NCBI RefSeq assembly: GCF_024704835.1
Contig: NZ_JAMXBE010000006.1
Location: forward strand, 248,514 to 312,513
Length of the DNA: 64,000 nucleotides
Source of the DNA: Parapedobacter tibetensis
GTDB lineage: Bacteria; Bacteroidota; Bacteroidia; Sphingobacteriales; Sphingobacteriaceae
Direction: 5' to 3'
The notes beneath the pieces were generated by a model, which had not been told where the DNA came from, ran no database searches, and saw only the letters and a program-made list of their open reading frames with translations. Within the stretch, counting starts at the first letter, position 1. Each line of letters starts with the position of its first letter. A program made the translations under genes and the position numbers. Shown piece by piece: positions 1 through 7,662 of this stretch.

Positions 1-736
1 ACCCGATGGGAATGGCTATCGCAAATATCCATATACCTAAAAATCGGATAAAAGGTATATATTTCTTGTGGTCTAAGCCCAAAGACTGAAACGCACTCTT
101 GAATCCATGGACAAGATGGAAAGATAATGCTACCATGGATATGACGTAAAACGCCACCAAATACCATTCTTTGAATGCAAATGCCACTTGCTTATATAAA
201 TCTTTTGCCTTGATGACTTCTACCTCATCATCGACATACTTCACATAATCGGTAAATTCACCAGCCACCAACTCGGTCACTTTCGTTTCGTTGGTATTCA
301 GATCGGTGCGATACTCAACATAAGGTACTTCATCGTTATGGTATTTCCACCAAAAATTACTCATGTGAGTGACGATAAATACCAACAGTACCGTGCCAAG
401 AATACCCATGTTCCGGGAGCTCCATGCGCTGTTGGCGGAGCCACGGAAAACAGCATATCCTTTTGGCCTCGCCTTCTTATTATGAATAGTTACTACCAAA
501 GCCCAAACGGCGTGGATAACAATAAATGTGTAAAGCAAGTAGGAAATTACTTTGATGGGGGTGAAATGGGTCATGAAATAGGCATAGTCATTGAAGGCCT
601 TGCCCTGATCATTGTAAAATAATTGAAGGTTACCAATCAGGTGGATAACCAGGAATGTACACAAAAACAAACCGGTTAAGCTCATGATTACTTTCTTCCC
701 CAAAGAAGAAGATAACACATGTTTAGATCTACTCAT
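1..736 (-). CDS. sdhC: Succinate dehydrogenase/fumarate reductase cytochrome b subunit (b558 family), 3' end off the left edge
   Basis: Membrane anchor that carries heme b and passes electrons between the succinate dehydrogenase/fumarate reductase catalytic subunits and menaquinone. The reverse-strand frame is open from an ATG at 736 to the window edge, about 245 residues. It starts MSRSKHVLSSSLGKKVIMSL and continues with hydrophobic helices (LTGLFLCTFLVIHLIGN, VISYLLYTFIVIHAVWALV, MGILGTVLLVFIVTHMSNF, WYLVAFYVISMVALSFHLVHG), each with a His suited to heme ligation. This matches the five-helix b558 type used by Bacteroidetes. The start is supported by AAGGAGA just upstream, an unusually good Shine-Dalgarno for this phylum. 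A CAAATCTA at 764-771 (TAGATTTG on the coding strand) could be the -7 box. The flavoprotein and iron-sulfur genes would be expected to the left, outside the window. Confidence 0.9.
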   Translation of the reverse strand, partial: MSRSKHVLSSSLGKKVIMSLTGLFLCTFLVIHLIGNLQLFYNDQGKAFNDYAYFMTHFTPIKVISYLLYTFIVIHAVWALVVTIHNKKARPKGYAVFRGSANSAWSSRNMGILGTVLLVFIVTHMSNFWWKYHNDEVPYVEYRTDLNTNETKVTELVAGEFTDYVKYVDDEVEVIKAKDLYKQVAFAFKEWYLVAFYVISMVALSFHLVHGFKSAFQSLGLDHKKYIPFIRFLGIWIFAIAIPIG

Positions 737-848
737 TCTCCTTGATTATTTAATTTTGGTAAGCAAATCTACCAATAGATTTAATATCGGTGAAAGCAAA
801 CAAGTAAAATCAGTAATTTAGAACTGTTCTAAGTTTTGAGTGGATTGG

Positions 849-881
849 AAAAAAATGCCATGCCGGAAGTCGGCATGGCAT
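849..881 (-). terminator. Rho-independent terminator of the barrel-protein gene
   Basis: Perfect 10-bp stem ATGCCATGCC / GGCATGGCAT (855-864 and 872-881) with a 7-base loop. On the reverse strand it is followed by a run of T (849-854). It lies 27 bases past the stop codon of the leftward gene ending at 909. Confidence 0.85.
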
Positions 882-908
882 GGATTGAATACGAAGTTCT
901 GTAATGTG

Positions 909-1508
909 CTAGAATAAGCGGTAACCTATTCCGATAGTCCAAAGATTTACCTTTTGGGGTGCGCTCTCATTTTTGCTCAGCTCGCTTAGTCCATGCTCAT
1001 AACGCAAGTCCGCACGGAAATTGCTGATGTCGAGCCCAAGTCCTCCTGTTACAGCCCAAGCCTGATTTTTGTAATCATTCACGTTTAGTACGTCCTCTGT
1101 GAACGTATCGGCGATACTCTTGTCCACAACAAAAGAAACGACCGGACCGGCAACAATACGCAATCCGGCAGGTCCTAAGCCAATACGCGTGCCCAAAAGC
1201 AGTGGTAAATCTAATGAGGTGAAGCTCACTTTACCTTCTTCATTTTCTTGAATCAATTTGGCTTCCGAACTCTTACCCGTTAGATAAAGTTCAGGCTGGA
1301 AATGGATGCCGGCACCACCAATGCGTGCCCAAACACCTGCTTGGTAACCCGTACGCGTGCTGGCGTCTAACCAACCCCCATCTTCAGACTTCAAATTTGA
1401 GAAATTGAGCCCTGCTTTAACTCCTAACTGAAAGCTTGGCAATAGTTGCGCATTGGCAACAATCACCGTTGCCGATAAGAGGAAAGCAATAATAAAATAC
1501 TTTTTCAT
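909..1508 (-). CDS. Outer-membrane beta-barrel protein (PorT-like family), probable
   Basis: About 199 residues with a clear signal peptide (MKKYFIIAFLLSATVIVANA, then Q). It is followed by alternating hydrophobic/polar strands and glycine-rich turns (LGVKAGLNFSNL, YQAGVWARIG, FTSLDLPLLLGTRIG, GLGLDISNFRADLRYEHG), and ends in an aromatic residue (YRLF), as outer-membrane barrels do. This is the common Bacteroidetes small-barrel family of unknown function; no substrate can be inferred. The start at 1508 is chosen because it gives a standard signal peptide; an in-frame ATG at 1520 would add MIIT. It is monocistronic, with a strong terminator behind it. Confidence 0.75.
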   Translation of the reverse strand: MKKYFIIAFLLSATVIVANAQLLPSFQLGVKAGLNFSNLKSEDGGWLDASTRTGYQAGVWARIGGAGIHFQPELYLTGKSSEAKLIQENEEGKVSFTSLDLPLLLGTRIGLGPAGLRIVAGPVVSFVVDKSIADTFTEDVLNVNDYKNQAWAVTGGLGLDISNFRADLRYEHGLSELSKNESAPQKVNLWTIGIGYRLF

Positions 1509-1611
1509 GGTGATAATCATTTTAATTTTTACAATGTTAGCAACTGAGGCAAATCAAGTTTGCCATGAGGATATCCGCAAAATTCAAGCCGAAAATGAAA
1601 CCCCGTTAAAC

Positions 1612-1642
1612 TTGCACATAAATCCAAGTTTATCTAAGTTTG
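1612..1642 (+). promoter_or_regulatory. Bacteroidetes-type promoter of the csbD-like gene
   Basis: TTG (1612-1614), a 20-base spacer and TAAGTTTG (1635-1642) fit the Bacteroidetes housekeeping consensus (-33 TTG, -7 TAnnTTTG) exactly. Transcription would begin near 1649, leaving only about ten bases before the ATG at 1659. The 15-mer TTTATCTAAGTTTGT recurs upstream of the dismutase gene. Confidence 0.65.
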
Positions 1643-1658
1643 TACGAAATCATACGAT

Positions 1659-1874
1659 ATGGCGGATATCAAAATAAAACCTGGGGAGTGGGACGTGCTG
1701 AAAAGCAAATTTAGACGGAAGTACAACCACTTGACCGATGAAGATTTAATATTTAATGAAGGAAAGGAAGACGAACTTGTCGATAGGCTGGCTACCCTTG
1801 TTCGGCGCAATCGGGATTACATCGTATTCACCTTGAAGAAGGGGCTTGCCGATTTGGAGGGCAATAGGCTATAG
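1659..1874 (+). CDS. CsbD-like general stress protein
   Basis: 71 residues, highly charged, with no signal peptide or membrane segment. The N-terminal KPGEWDVLKSKFRRKYNHLT followed by DEDLIFNEGKEDEL is the usual signature of CsbD-like proteins (W..LK.K....Y..LTD.D). Members accumulate under stress and in stationary phase in many bacteria, but their biochemical role is unknown. The gene is four bases upstream of csaA and probably cotranscribed with it. The promoter (1612-1642) implies an almost leaderless transcript. Confidence 0.75.
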   Translation: MADIKIKPGEWDVLKSKFRRKYNHLTDEDLIFNEGKEDELVDRLATLVRRNRDYIVFTLKKGLADLEGNRL

Positions 1875-1878
1875 TGCA

Positions 1879-2217
1879 ATGGAAGAAATATCATGGAATG
1901 ATTTTGAAAAGGTAGCATTGCGGGTGGGTACTGTCATTCAGGTGGCGGATTTTCCAAACGCAAAGAAACCTGCCTACCGAATGCATATTGATTTTGGAGA
2001 AGAAATAGGCATCCGCCAAAGCAGTGCCCAGATTACAAAGCATTATGCTAAGGATGAATTGCTGGGAAAACAGGTTATTGGAGTGGTGAATTTTCCGAAA
2101 AAGCAGATTGCTAATTTTATCTCAGAATGTTTGATAACGGGATTTGCCGATGAAAATGGGGATATCGTATTAAGCACGGTAGAACGCAAGGTGCCAAATG
2201 GCGCTAAGTTGATTTGA
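1879..2217 (+). CDS. csaA: CsaA-type tRNA-binding protein
   Basis: 112 residues, a stand-alone OB-fold tRNA-binding domain like the C-terminal domain of MetG or Trbp111. Visible family features are WNDFEKVALRVGTVIQVADF, KKPAYRMHIDFG, the S-[SA]-AQIT-x-HY stretch and KQVIGVVNFPKKQIANFISE. In Bacillus the homologue has chaperone/export-related activity, and family members bind the tRNA elbow. The ATG at 1879 is preferred over one at 1846, which would add residues overlapping the csbD-like gene and absent from the family. Sits between csbD-like and tadA in a short rightward group. Confidence 0.88.
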   Translation: MEEISWNDFEKVALRVGTVIQVADFPNAKKPAYRMHIDFGEEIGIRQSSAQITKHYAKDELLGKQVIGVVNFPKKQIANFISECLITGFADENGDIVLSTVERKVPNGAKLI

Positions 2218-2244
2218 AAACTAGCTGACATCTCACATCTCGTA

Positions 2245-2718
2245 ATGAAATACATCAATTTTGAAGATACTGGAGACACTGTTTCCGATGAATTTTTTAT
2301 GAAAGAAGCGCTCAAGGAAGCACAAAAAGCATTGGAGCAAGATGAGGTGCCAATCGGTGCGATCATTGTACACAATGGCCGGATTATCGCAAGGGGCCAT
2401 AACCTAACGGAACGGTTGAACGACGTGACTGCACATGCGGAAATGCAGGCATTTACAGCTGCCTCCAACTATATCGGAGGTAAGTATTTGCAGGGTTGTA
2501 CCTTATATGTCACCATAGAACCTTGTGTAATGTGTGCTGGGGCCGCATACTGGACCCAGATTACCCGTATTGTATTTGGGGCGCAGGACGAAAAAAGAGG
2601 TTTTTCGATTTTTGGCAGCAAGGTGTTGCATCCGAAAACAGCTGTGATAGGTGGTGTTTTAGAAGGTGAATGTACAGCTTTGGTTACGTCATTTTTCCGT
2701 AATAAACGGATTGAATAA
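2245..2718 (+). CDS. tadA: tRNA-specific adenosine deaminase
   Basis: Converts A34 to inosine in the tRNA-Arg(ACG) wobble position. 157 residues; the zinc-dependent deaminase core is intact: HAE (His64, catalytic Glu66) and PCVMC (Cys94, Cys97), with the family pattern DEVPIGAIIVHNGRIIARGHN at the N-terminal side and ARGHN/TAHAEMQA spacing. An N-terminal extension of about 15 residues (MKYINFEDTGDTVSDE) precedes the usual start. It follows csaA by 27 bases and is followed by 160 bases of spacer that include the dismutase promoter. Confidence 0.93.
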   Translation: MKYINFEDTGDTVSDEFFMKEALKEAQKALEQDEVPIGAIIVHNGRIIARGHNLTERLNDVTAHAEMQAFTAASNYIGGKYLQGCTLYVTIEPCVMCAGAAYWTQITRIVFGAQDEKRGFSIFGSKVLHPKTAVIGGVLEGECTALVTSFFRNKRIE

Positions 2719-2814
2719 TATTTCAAGGTTTATTCTACAAACAAAATGGCTATTATATTCGTTATATTAAATCTCGGCTGCTGTTTTTCAGTGGTTGATG
2801 TGAAATCGATAAAG

Positions 2815-2845
2815 TTGTATTTGTAGACAACTTTATCTAAGTTTG
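2815..2845 (+). promoter_or_regulatory. Bacteroidetes-type promoter of the superoxide dismutase gene
   Basis: TTG (2815-2817), a 20-base spacer and TAAGTTTG (2838-2845), with the start of transcription expected near 2852, about 30 bases before the ATG. Geometry and the surrounding 15 bases are identical to the promoter at 1612-1642. Confidence 0.65.
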
Positions 2846-2882
2846 TCTAGTACTTATTTTTAATCTAAAAACAACATATATT

Positions 2883-3491
2883 ATGGCTTTTGAATTACCG
2901 GCGTTACCTTACGCCACAGATGCATTGGAACCTCATATTGATAAGGAAACCATGGAAATCCATCATGGGAAGCATCACCAAGCTTATGTAGATAACCTTA
3001 ATAAAGCCATTGCGGGCACGGACGCGGAAAACCTTTCCATTGAAGAGATCAGCAAGCATATTTCGAAATATCCAGCTGCTGTGCGAAACAATGGAGGCGG
3101 GCATTATAACCATTCGTTATTCTGGACCGTTTTATCCCCAAATGGTGGAGGTACACCCTCTGGCGATCTGGCAACTGCCATCGATGAGACTTTTGGGTCG
3201 TTTGATGAATTAAAGAAGAAACTACAGGAAGCAGGCGCCACTCGCTTTGGGTCGGGTTGGGCTTGGCTCATTGTTGATGGTTCGGGTAAGCTACAGGTGA
3301 CATCAACCTCAAACCAGGATAATCCTTTGTTCGACATTGCCGAAACTAAAGGAACACCTATTCTGGGTATTGATGTGTGGGAACATGCTTATTATTTGAG
3401 TTATCAAAATAAACGCCCAGCTTATTTGGAAGCTATTTTCAATGTAATTGACTGGGATGCGGTAGCCAAGCGCTACACCGCTGCGAAGTAA
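2883..3491 (+). CDS. sodA: Superoxide dismutase, Mn/Fe family, Mn-type features
   Basis: Dismutates superoxide to oxygen and hydrogen peroxide in the cytoplasm. 202 residues, the normal length. Metal ligands are His27 (MEIHHGKHH), His77 ([11 protein letters not shown]), Asp164 and His168 (DVWEHAYY). The second-sphere glutamine is in the C-terminal domain (SNQDNP, Gln145) and glycine occupies the alternative N-terminal position, the pattern typical of Mn-using enzymes, though many Bacteroidetes members are cambialistic. No signal peptide. Transcribed alone, from the promoter at 2815-2845 to the terminator at 3512-3552. Confidence 0.94.
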   Translation: MAFELPALPYATDALEPHIDKETMEIHHGKHHQAYVDNLNKAIAGTDAENLSIEEISKHISKYPAAVRNNGGGHYNHSLFWTVLSPNGGGTPSGDLATAIDETFGSFDELKKKLQEAGATRFGSGWAWLIVDGSGKLQVTSTSNQDNPLFDIAETKGTPILGIDVWEHAYYLSYQNKRPAYLEAIFNVIDWDAVAKRYTAAK

Positions 3492-3511
3492 AAAAGCAAT
3501 AAGTAAAAAAT

Positions 3512-3552
3512 AAAAAGGGTGGCGGATATTTAAGGGTATTGCCACCTTTTTT
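3512..3552 (+). terminator. Rho-independent terminator after sodA
   Basis: Stem AAAAAGGGTGGC (3512-3523) / GCCACCTTTTTT (3541-3552), twelve pairs with one G-T wobble and a 17-base loop, ending in T6. The A/T flanks could let it work in both directions, but only rightward genes lie nearby. Confidence 0.8.
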
Positions 3553-3576
3553 CTTATAGCAACTAGCTAAACAACC

Positions 3577-4578
3577 ATGCAAGCACTTGTTCTCGAAGGC
3601 ATCGGCCAGTCATTCACATTGAAAGATGTACCTGTTCCGATGTTAGCTGAAAATGAAGCATTGGTAAAAATCAAAGCAGCCGCATTCAACCGTAGGGATT
3701 GGTGGATTCGGCAAGGGCAATATTCAGGATTGAAATTTCCAATCGTTTTGGGTTCGGATGGGGCAGGAATCGTGGAAGTAACGGGAAGCGATTACACCAA
3801 AGTATGGACAGGCAAGGAAGTGATTATCAACCCATCTATTGCGTGGGGTGACCATGAAGCTTTCCAACAGAAGACATTCCACATTTTGGGTTTGCCGGAA
3901 GACGGCACATTCGCGGAGTATGTAAAAGTACCTGTAGCAAACCTGTATGAAAAGCCTAAACACCTTTCATTTGAGGAGGCTGCAGCATTACCACTTGGTG
4001 GCCTCACGGCCTACCGTGCATTATTTAGCCGTGCAAGACTCCGAGAAGGAGAAAAAGTACTTGTGGTAGGGATAGGGGGAGGAGTGGCCACTTTTGCTTT
4101 ACAATGGGCTAAGCATGCTGGTGCGGAAGTTTATGTCACCTCCGGAAAGGGTTCAAAGATTGAACAGGCCATGGCATTAGGTGCCCAAGGAGGCGTGTTG
4201 TATACCGATGATAACTGGCCACAACAACTTCTGGAGAAAGCAGGAGGATTTGATGTCATTGTAGATAGTGCGTTGGGGGACGGTTTTGTGCATCATCTTG
4301 ATTTGGCAAACCCCGGTGGACGGATTGTTTTTTTTGGAGGCACTGCGGGAGATATTCCCGAGCTTAATGCACGTAAGATATTCTGGAAACAACTTTCCAT
4401 ATTAGGTACCACAATGGGATCCGCTGCTGATTTTTCGGAAATGCTGGCTTTTGTGCATGAACACGGTATCAAACCCATTATGGATAGCATACATCCATTG
4501 GAAGATGCCGAGGCGGCGTTGAACAAAATGGATACTTCTACCCAATTCGGAAAAATCGTATTGCGAGTTGGGCAGTAA
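3577..4578 (+). CDS. Zinc-binding-type alcohol dehydrogenase / quinone oxidoreductase-like protein (MDR superfamily)
   Basis: 333 residues. An N-terminal GroES-like domain (PMLAENEALVKIKAAAFNRR, LGSDGAGIVEVTG) is followed by a nucleotide-binding Rossmann domain with VVGIGGGVATFALQWAKHAG around residues 163-182. The Rossmann motif and the lack of the structural-zinc cysteine cluster point to a zinc-independent NADPH-dependent quinone/enone reductase. The substrate is unknown. Stands alone between the sodA terminator and msrA, in a neighbourhood of oxidative-stress genes, which suggests but does not prove a role in detoxifying quinones or enals. Confidence 0.82.
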   Translation: MQALVLEGIGQSFTLKDVPVPMLAENEALVKIKAAAFNRRDWWIRQGQYSGLKFPIVLGSDGAGIVEVTGSDYTKVWTGKEVIINPSIAWGDHEAFQQKTFHILGLPEDGTFAEYVKVPVANLYEKPKHLSFEEAAALPLGGLTAYRALFSRARLREGEKVLVVGIGGGVATFALQWAKHAGAEVYVTSGKGSKIEQAMALGAQGGVLYTDDNWPQQLLEKAGGFDVIVDSALGDGFVHHLDLANPGGRIVFFGGTAGDIPELNARKIFWKQLSILGTTMGSAADFSEMLAFVHEHGIKPIMDSIHPLEDAEAALNKMDTSTQFGKIVLRVGQ

Positions 4579-4666
4579 AAGCATATACCTAAAATGGTGT
4601 ATTTTTGAAATACTTTACGGATAACCCGCCTACCTTTATATTTTTGTATGGAAAAAAAGATGCTAT

Positions 4667-5317
4667 ATGTTTAGGAGTATATTATTTTTAGGTGGAGTAA
4701 TCCTATTCAACGGATGCCTCCAAACCACAGGCTATCACACTTCCCGCGCTACTGTTTTGCCTGATGATGAATATTCATCGTCAGCGGTAGATACAGCCAC
4801 TTTTGCAGGAGGATGTTTTTGGTGTACCGAAGCCCAGTTTCAGCAATTGGAGGGTGTGGATACGGTTATTTCGGGTTATATCGGCGGCACAGTAGCAAAC
4901 CCAACATATAAGCAAGTGACCTCAGGTAGGACAGGCCATGCAGAAGCGATCAACGTAGTTTATAGGCCTGATGTGATTGGCTATGAAGGACTGCTTGAAG
5001 CGTTTTTCATCGCGCACGACCCAACACAGCTCAATCGACAGGGCAATGATATCGGTACGCAATACCGGTCGGCCATTTTTTACCGCAACGAAACCGAACA
5101 TAAGAAAGCTGAATATTATATCAACCGATTGAGTGAGGAGAAAGTCTATGATAAGCCAATCGTGACCGCGCTTGAGCCCTATACCACCTTTTATGTGGCT
5201 GAAGATTACCATCAAAACTATTTTACCCTCAATCCACAACAGGCTTATTGCCAATATGTGATTGTGCCGAAATTGGATAAGTTCAAAAAGGTATTTAAGG
5301 AACGGTTGAAGAAATAA
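4667..5317 (+). CDS. msrA: Peptide-methionine (S)-S-oxide reductase, probable lipoprotein
   Basis: Reduces methionine-S-sulfoxide in damaged proteins. 216 residues. The catalytic GCFWC (Cys50, Cys53) follows a leader of about 40 residues that starts MFRSILFLGGVILFNGC, a hydrophobic stretch ending in Cys17. This resembles a loose lipobox, so the enzyme may be anchored in the envelope rather than cytoplasmic. Other family landmarks: GYIGGTVANPTYKQVTSG, TGHAEAINV, FFIAHDPTQLNRQGNDIGTQ, YRSAIFY. A C-terminal YCQYV could supply a recycling cysteine. It is convergent with the pigment operon ending at 5354. No MsrB domain is fused. Confidence 0.92.
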   Translation: MFRSILFLGGVILFNGCLQTTGYHTSRATVLPDDEYSSSAVDTATFAGGCFWCTEAQFQQLEGVDTVISGYIGGTVANPTYKQVTSGRTGHAEAINVVYRPDVIGYEGLLEAFFIAHDPTQLNRQGNDIGTQYRSAIFYRNETEHKKAEYYINRLSEEKVYDKPIVTALEPYTTFYVAEDYHQNYFTLNPQQAYCQYVIVPKLDKFKKVFKERLKK

Positions 5318-5353
5318 CCATCCCTAAAAGTACATATATACTAGGGGCATTTG

Positions 5354-6349
5354 TCAAACACATCGCTTGAGTTTCTCGAAGAATTCCTTTTCCCTTTTGG
5401 CAATGTCCAGTAGTTGATCAGCAAGCCGTTCATATACATCCTCCCCAGATTTGCGATTCTTATAGATTCGAGAGATATCGAGCGCGAAATCGCGCCAGGC
5501 ATCACCGATGCCGGTCATTTCCTCCGAATGCTGGGTGAGTGCCGGATTATTAAGCAGTGTGCCGGCTTCCTGGAGGAAAGCGGCATAGATAAATCGAAAT
5601 CCACCCCCACCGGTGCCAATTTCTTCCTGCATGCGGATGAGTTGTCCGAGGTAGTGGTTGGTCTTTTTCAATCCGATTTTTTGGGGCCATTTGCGGATGT
5701 TTCGGGCTACCCACCTCATGGCTGCCACACCGACGATAGGGACTGGAGCCAGCATATCGTTGCAGGTCTGTCGGATCCCTTTTTTGATGGCTTTTTCCAA
5801 GTCAAAGTTGTCAGGGAGCCTTTCGAGGTAATAGAGGTGCCCTTTTGGGGGGAGTGCCCCTTTTGCGAAGCGAACCCGTTCAAGCTCCTTTTCGGTAAGC
5901 ATGGTGGGATAATCCATTACAGGATCACTGACTAGGTAATTTTCTGCCTCTTTTCCGTAGATTACTAAGTTATGGGCATTGAAATGAAACCGATATTCAT
6001 CCGGGAAATAGGTGAGGTGGTAGACACCTACTTGTAAGCCCACGGGAATCCCCTGCCGGAGTTTTTCATCGAGTATGACCTTGGCCCGCTCAGGGGACGA
6101 AAAACGTTGGTGGTGTACCTTTATTCCTAGTCGCTTAGCCAGCCGACGGAAAATTTTTCCGGGCATAGGACGATAGCTAAAACCGGGCGCAAAGTTTACC
6201 TTAATGAAAGGCAAATAGACAAAGAACAATCCACTGCCAATACCGAAGGCCATGGGTTCGGAAATGGCAATGCCACGGTACTTTAGTAGGTTGGAAATTA
6301 CCCCATTCTCGCAATGGGCAGATTGGTGGTGTTCAAAATCTATCTTCAT
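5354..6349 (-). CDS. BtrH-like acyltransferase (BtrH N-terminal plus DUF4872-like region), pigment cluster
   Basis: 331 residues. The N-terminal HHQSAHCENGVISNLLKYRG with Cys13 matches the papain-like BtrH N-terminal domain, and the second half resembles the DUF4872 region usually attached to it. In butirosin biosynthesis BtrH transfers an acyl chain from an acyl carrier protein to an acceptor. Here it is the last gene of an operon with an ACP, ketosynthase and dar genes, so transfer of an ACP-bound chain, for example onto the dialkylresorcinol, is an attractive inferred role. No signal peptide. It overlaps the upstream gene by four bases, so the two are probably translationally coupled. Confidence 0.75.
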   Translation of the reverse strand: MKIDFEHHQSAHCENGVISNLLKYRGIAISEPMAFGIGSGLFFVYLPFIKVNFAPGFSYRPMPGKIFRRLAKRLGIKVHHQRFSSPERAKVILDEKLRQGIPVGLQVGVYHLTYFPDEYRFHFNAHNLVIYGKEAENYLVSDPVMDYPTMLTEKELERVRFAKGALPPKGHLYYLERLPDNFDLEKAIKKGIRQTCNDMLAPVPIVGVAAMRWVARNIRKWPQKIGLKKTNHYLGQLIRMQEEIGTGGGGFRFIYAAFLQEAGTLLNNPALTQHSEEMTGIGDAWRDFALDISRIYKNRKSGEDVYERLADQLLDIAKREKEFFEKLKRCV

Positions 6350-6759
6350 GTATTCGGGTTCGGAACGGGAGCTTTTAACTGTTCAATTGTGATGCCAAAG
6401 ACATCAGCGTACTTTTGAAGGGTTTTTTCCTTCAATTTAAGGAAACGTTTCGGATGGAAATGCCGTTTGACAAACCAACGGTGAATGCCCACATAGCTGG
6501 CAAGCAATGCTACGTCCATGCGGTGGAGTTCCATGTAATAAGCAATAGGACTAACCTTTCCGGCCAAGACAGCATGCCCCGTGTCTGCTATCCGTTCTTC
6601 AATCAGTTGGAGCGATTCGTTTAGTGCAAGGGTCTTAGCTTCCCAACCTGTACTATGCACTGTGGTATAGCGGCCGTTTTCATCTACAGCATAGCAAAGC
6701 TCACTGATGTTTTTCTTGGCAAGGCTTCCGTCGTCCTGCGGCACTTGGTTTTTTTTCAT
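6346..6759 (-). CDS. Uncharacterised pigment-cluster protein with a helix-turn-helix-like C-terminus
   Basis: 137 residues, soluble, no signal peptide. I do not recognise a named enzyme family. The C-terminal half (SPIAYYMELHRMDVALLASY, then VGIHRWFVKRHFHPKRFLKL, then KYADVFGITIEQLK) looks like a small XRE-type helix-turn-helix: VALLASYVGI aligns with the usual turn and the end with the downstream recognition of such repressors. It could regulate the cluster or be structural. It is embedded between the BtrH-like gene (four-base overlap) and the dehydratase-like pair (four-base gap), so it belongs to the pigment operon. Confidence 0.55.
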   Translation of the reverse strand: MKKNQVPQDDGSLAKKNISELCYAVDENGRYTTVHSTGWEAKTLALNESLQLIEERIADTGHAVLAGKVSPIAYYMELHRMDVALLASYVGIHRWFVKRHFHPKRFLKLKEKTLQKYADVFGITIEQLKAPVPNPNT

Positions 6760-6763
6760 TCTT

Positions 6764-7240
6764 TTACGTATGCTGGGTTTGCAGCAGCATTTTCATGGTT
6801 GCCGACAAGGCAATTGCCCCATTCACTGAAACTTGACCTTGTATGTTGCAAATTTTCAAAAAATCTGAAGTAAAAACAAGTTCCGTTTGCGTGCGGGTTA
6901 ATAATTTGTCCCCTACAAGGGGAAGCGCCATGACCTCCAAGTCGAGGATGGTGCTGATGACGCCCAGATTATTCTTTTTTTTATTCCAAAGGGGTTCGCC
7001 GGGCTTGATAAAAAAATAATTGAGGAAGATAAAGCTTGTTTGGGCAAGATTTTCGAGCATTCCCATTTCGGAAAGCACGCCATGTTTGACGAAAAGACAT
7101 AGTGGGGTTACTAAAAATCTTGTTTCGGTTTTCAAGCCATCTACGGTTGTCACATGATCCACCATCACCATCGGAGGCCGGTGTGGGATAAGTTCTTCGA
7201 TGGGTGGGAATGGCGTGGGATTATTCAAGGTCTTTGGCAA
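6764..7240 (-). CDS. Hot-dog fold 3-hydroxyacyl-ACP dehydratase-like protein, lacking the usual catalytic His
   Basis: 158 residues with the hot-dog dehydratase layout: IPHRPPMVMVDHV at the start and GMLENLAQTSF around the central helix. The Glu of the FabZ-type dyad is present (MLE), but where the upstream paralogue has ENHVLVN this protein has TPLCLFV, so the catalytic His is replaced. This suggests a partner subunit, like the paired ApeI/ApeP dehydratases of aryl polyene pathways. Its start overlaps the end of that paralogue by 20 bases; the reading is retained because no later ATG keeps the HRPP motif. Likely cytoplasmic, acting on the polyene-ACP chain. Confidence 0.72.
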   Translation of the reverse strand: MPKTLNNPTPFPPIEELIPHRPPMVMVDHVTTVDGLKTETRFLVTPLCLFVKHGVLSEMGMLENLAQTSFIFLNYFFIKPGEPLWNKKKNNLGVISTILDLEVMALPLVGDKLLTRTQTELVFTSDFLKICNIQGQVSVNGAIALSATMKMLLQTQHT

Positions 7241-7658
7241 TGACGGTTCGCATTTCGCCTATAGCGATGGTTTTCTCATTTAATTTTACCTCTCCACGAA
7301 CAATTGTTACACCGAATAGCTGCTGGAGAATGTGCACGCTGGTATGGAGTTCATCCCCTACACGGGGAAGGTCATATATTTCGAAGTTTTTAATGGATCC
7401 GATGTAACCCACAGGAGGGGGAAGGTTGCGTTTAAAATAATCGTATCCTTGGTATAAGGCAATGCTTTGCGCAAAATTTTCGATAATACCCGCTTCGGTG
7501 AGCATCCCATCCTTATTGACCAATACATGGTTTTCAGGGATTTTGAATGCGGAAATGATAAGCGTTTTTTCATGCACGAGAATCTTATCAACCAATACAA
7601 AAGGCGGTTGTTGCGGAATCAATTTCAGGATGGCTTCTTGTGATGAAACTAGGTTCAT
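7221..7658 (-). CDS. Hot-dog fold 3-hydroxyacyl-ACP dehydratase (ApeP/FabZ-like)
   Basis: 145 residues. The opening LIPQQPPFVLVDKI is the typical P-[HQ]-x-P-P-[FM] start of ApeP-like dehydratases. ENHVLVNKDGMLTEAGIIEN carries a His and a Glu at the positions of the FabZ catalytic dyad. It should remove water from 3-hydroxyacyl-ACP to give the conjugated double bonds of the polyene chain. It directly follows darB (four-base gap) and overlaps the His-less paralogue that follows. The two probably form one heteromeric enzyme. Confidence 0.8.
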   Translation of the reverse strand: MNLVSSQEAILKLIPQQPPFVLVDKILVHEKTLIISAFKIPENHVLVNKDGMLTEAGIIENFAQSIALYQGYDYFKRNLPPPVGYIGSIKNFEIYDLPRVGDELHTSVHILQQLFGVTIVRGEVKLNEKTIAIGEMRTVIAKDLE

Positions 7659-7662
7659 ATGA

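Noticed and set aside
338..622. 94-codon plus-strand frame.
   Set aside because: It is antisense to the sdhC frame, which is far better supported by its transmembrane helices and conserved histidines.
5322..5346. Small hairpin CCCT-AGTA / TACT-AGGG between convergent msrA and the pigment operon.
   Set aside because: Has a three-base bulge and no T run on either strand, so it is too weak to list as a terminator.
5414..5935. 173-codon plus-strand frame.
   Set aside because: Antisense shadow of the BtrH-like gene, with no family resemblance and no promoter.
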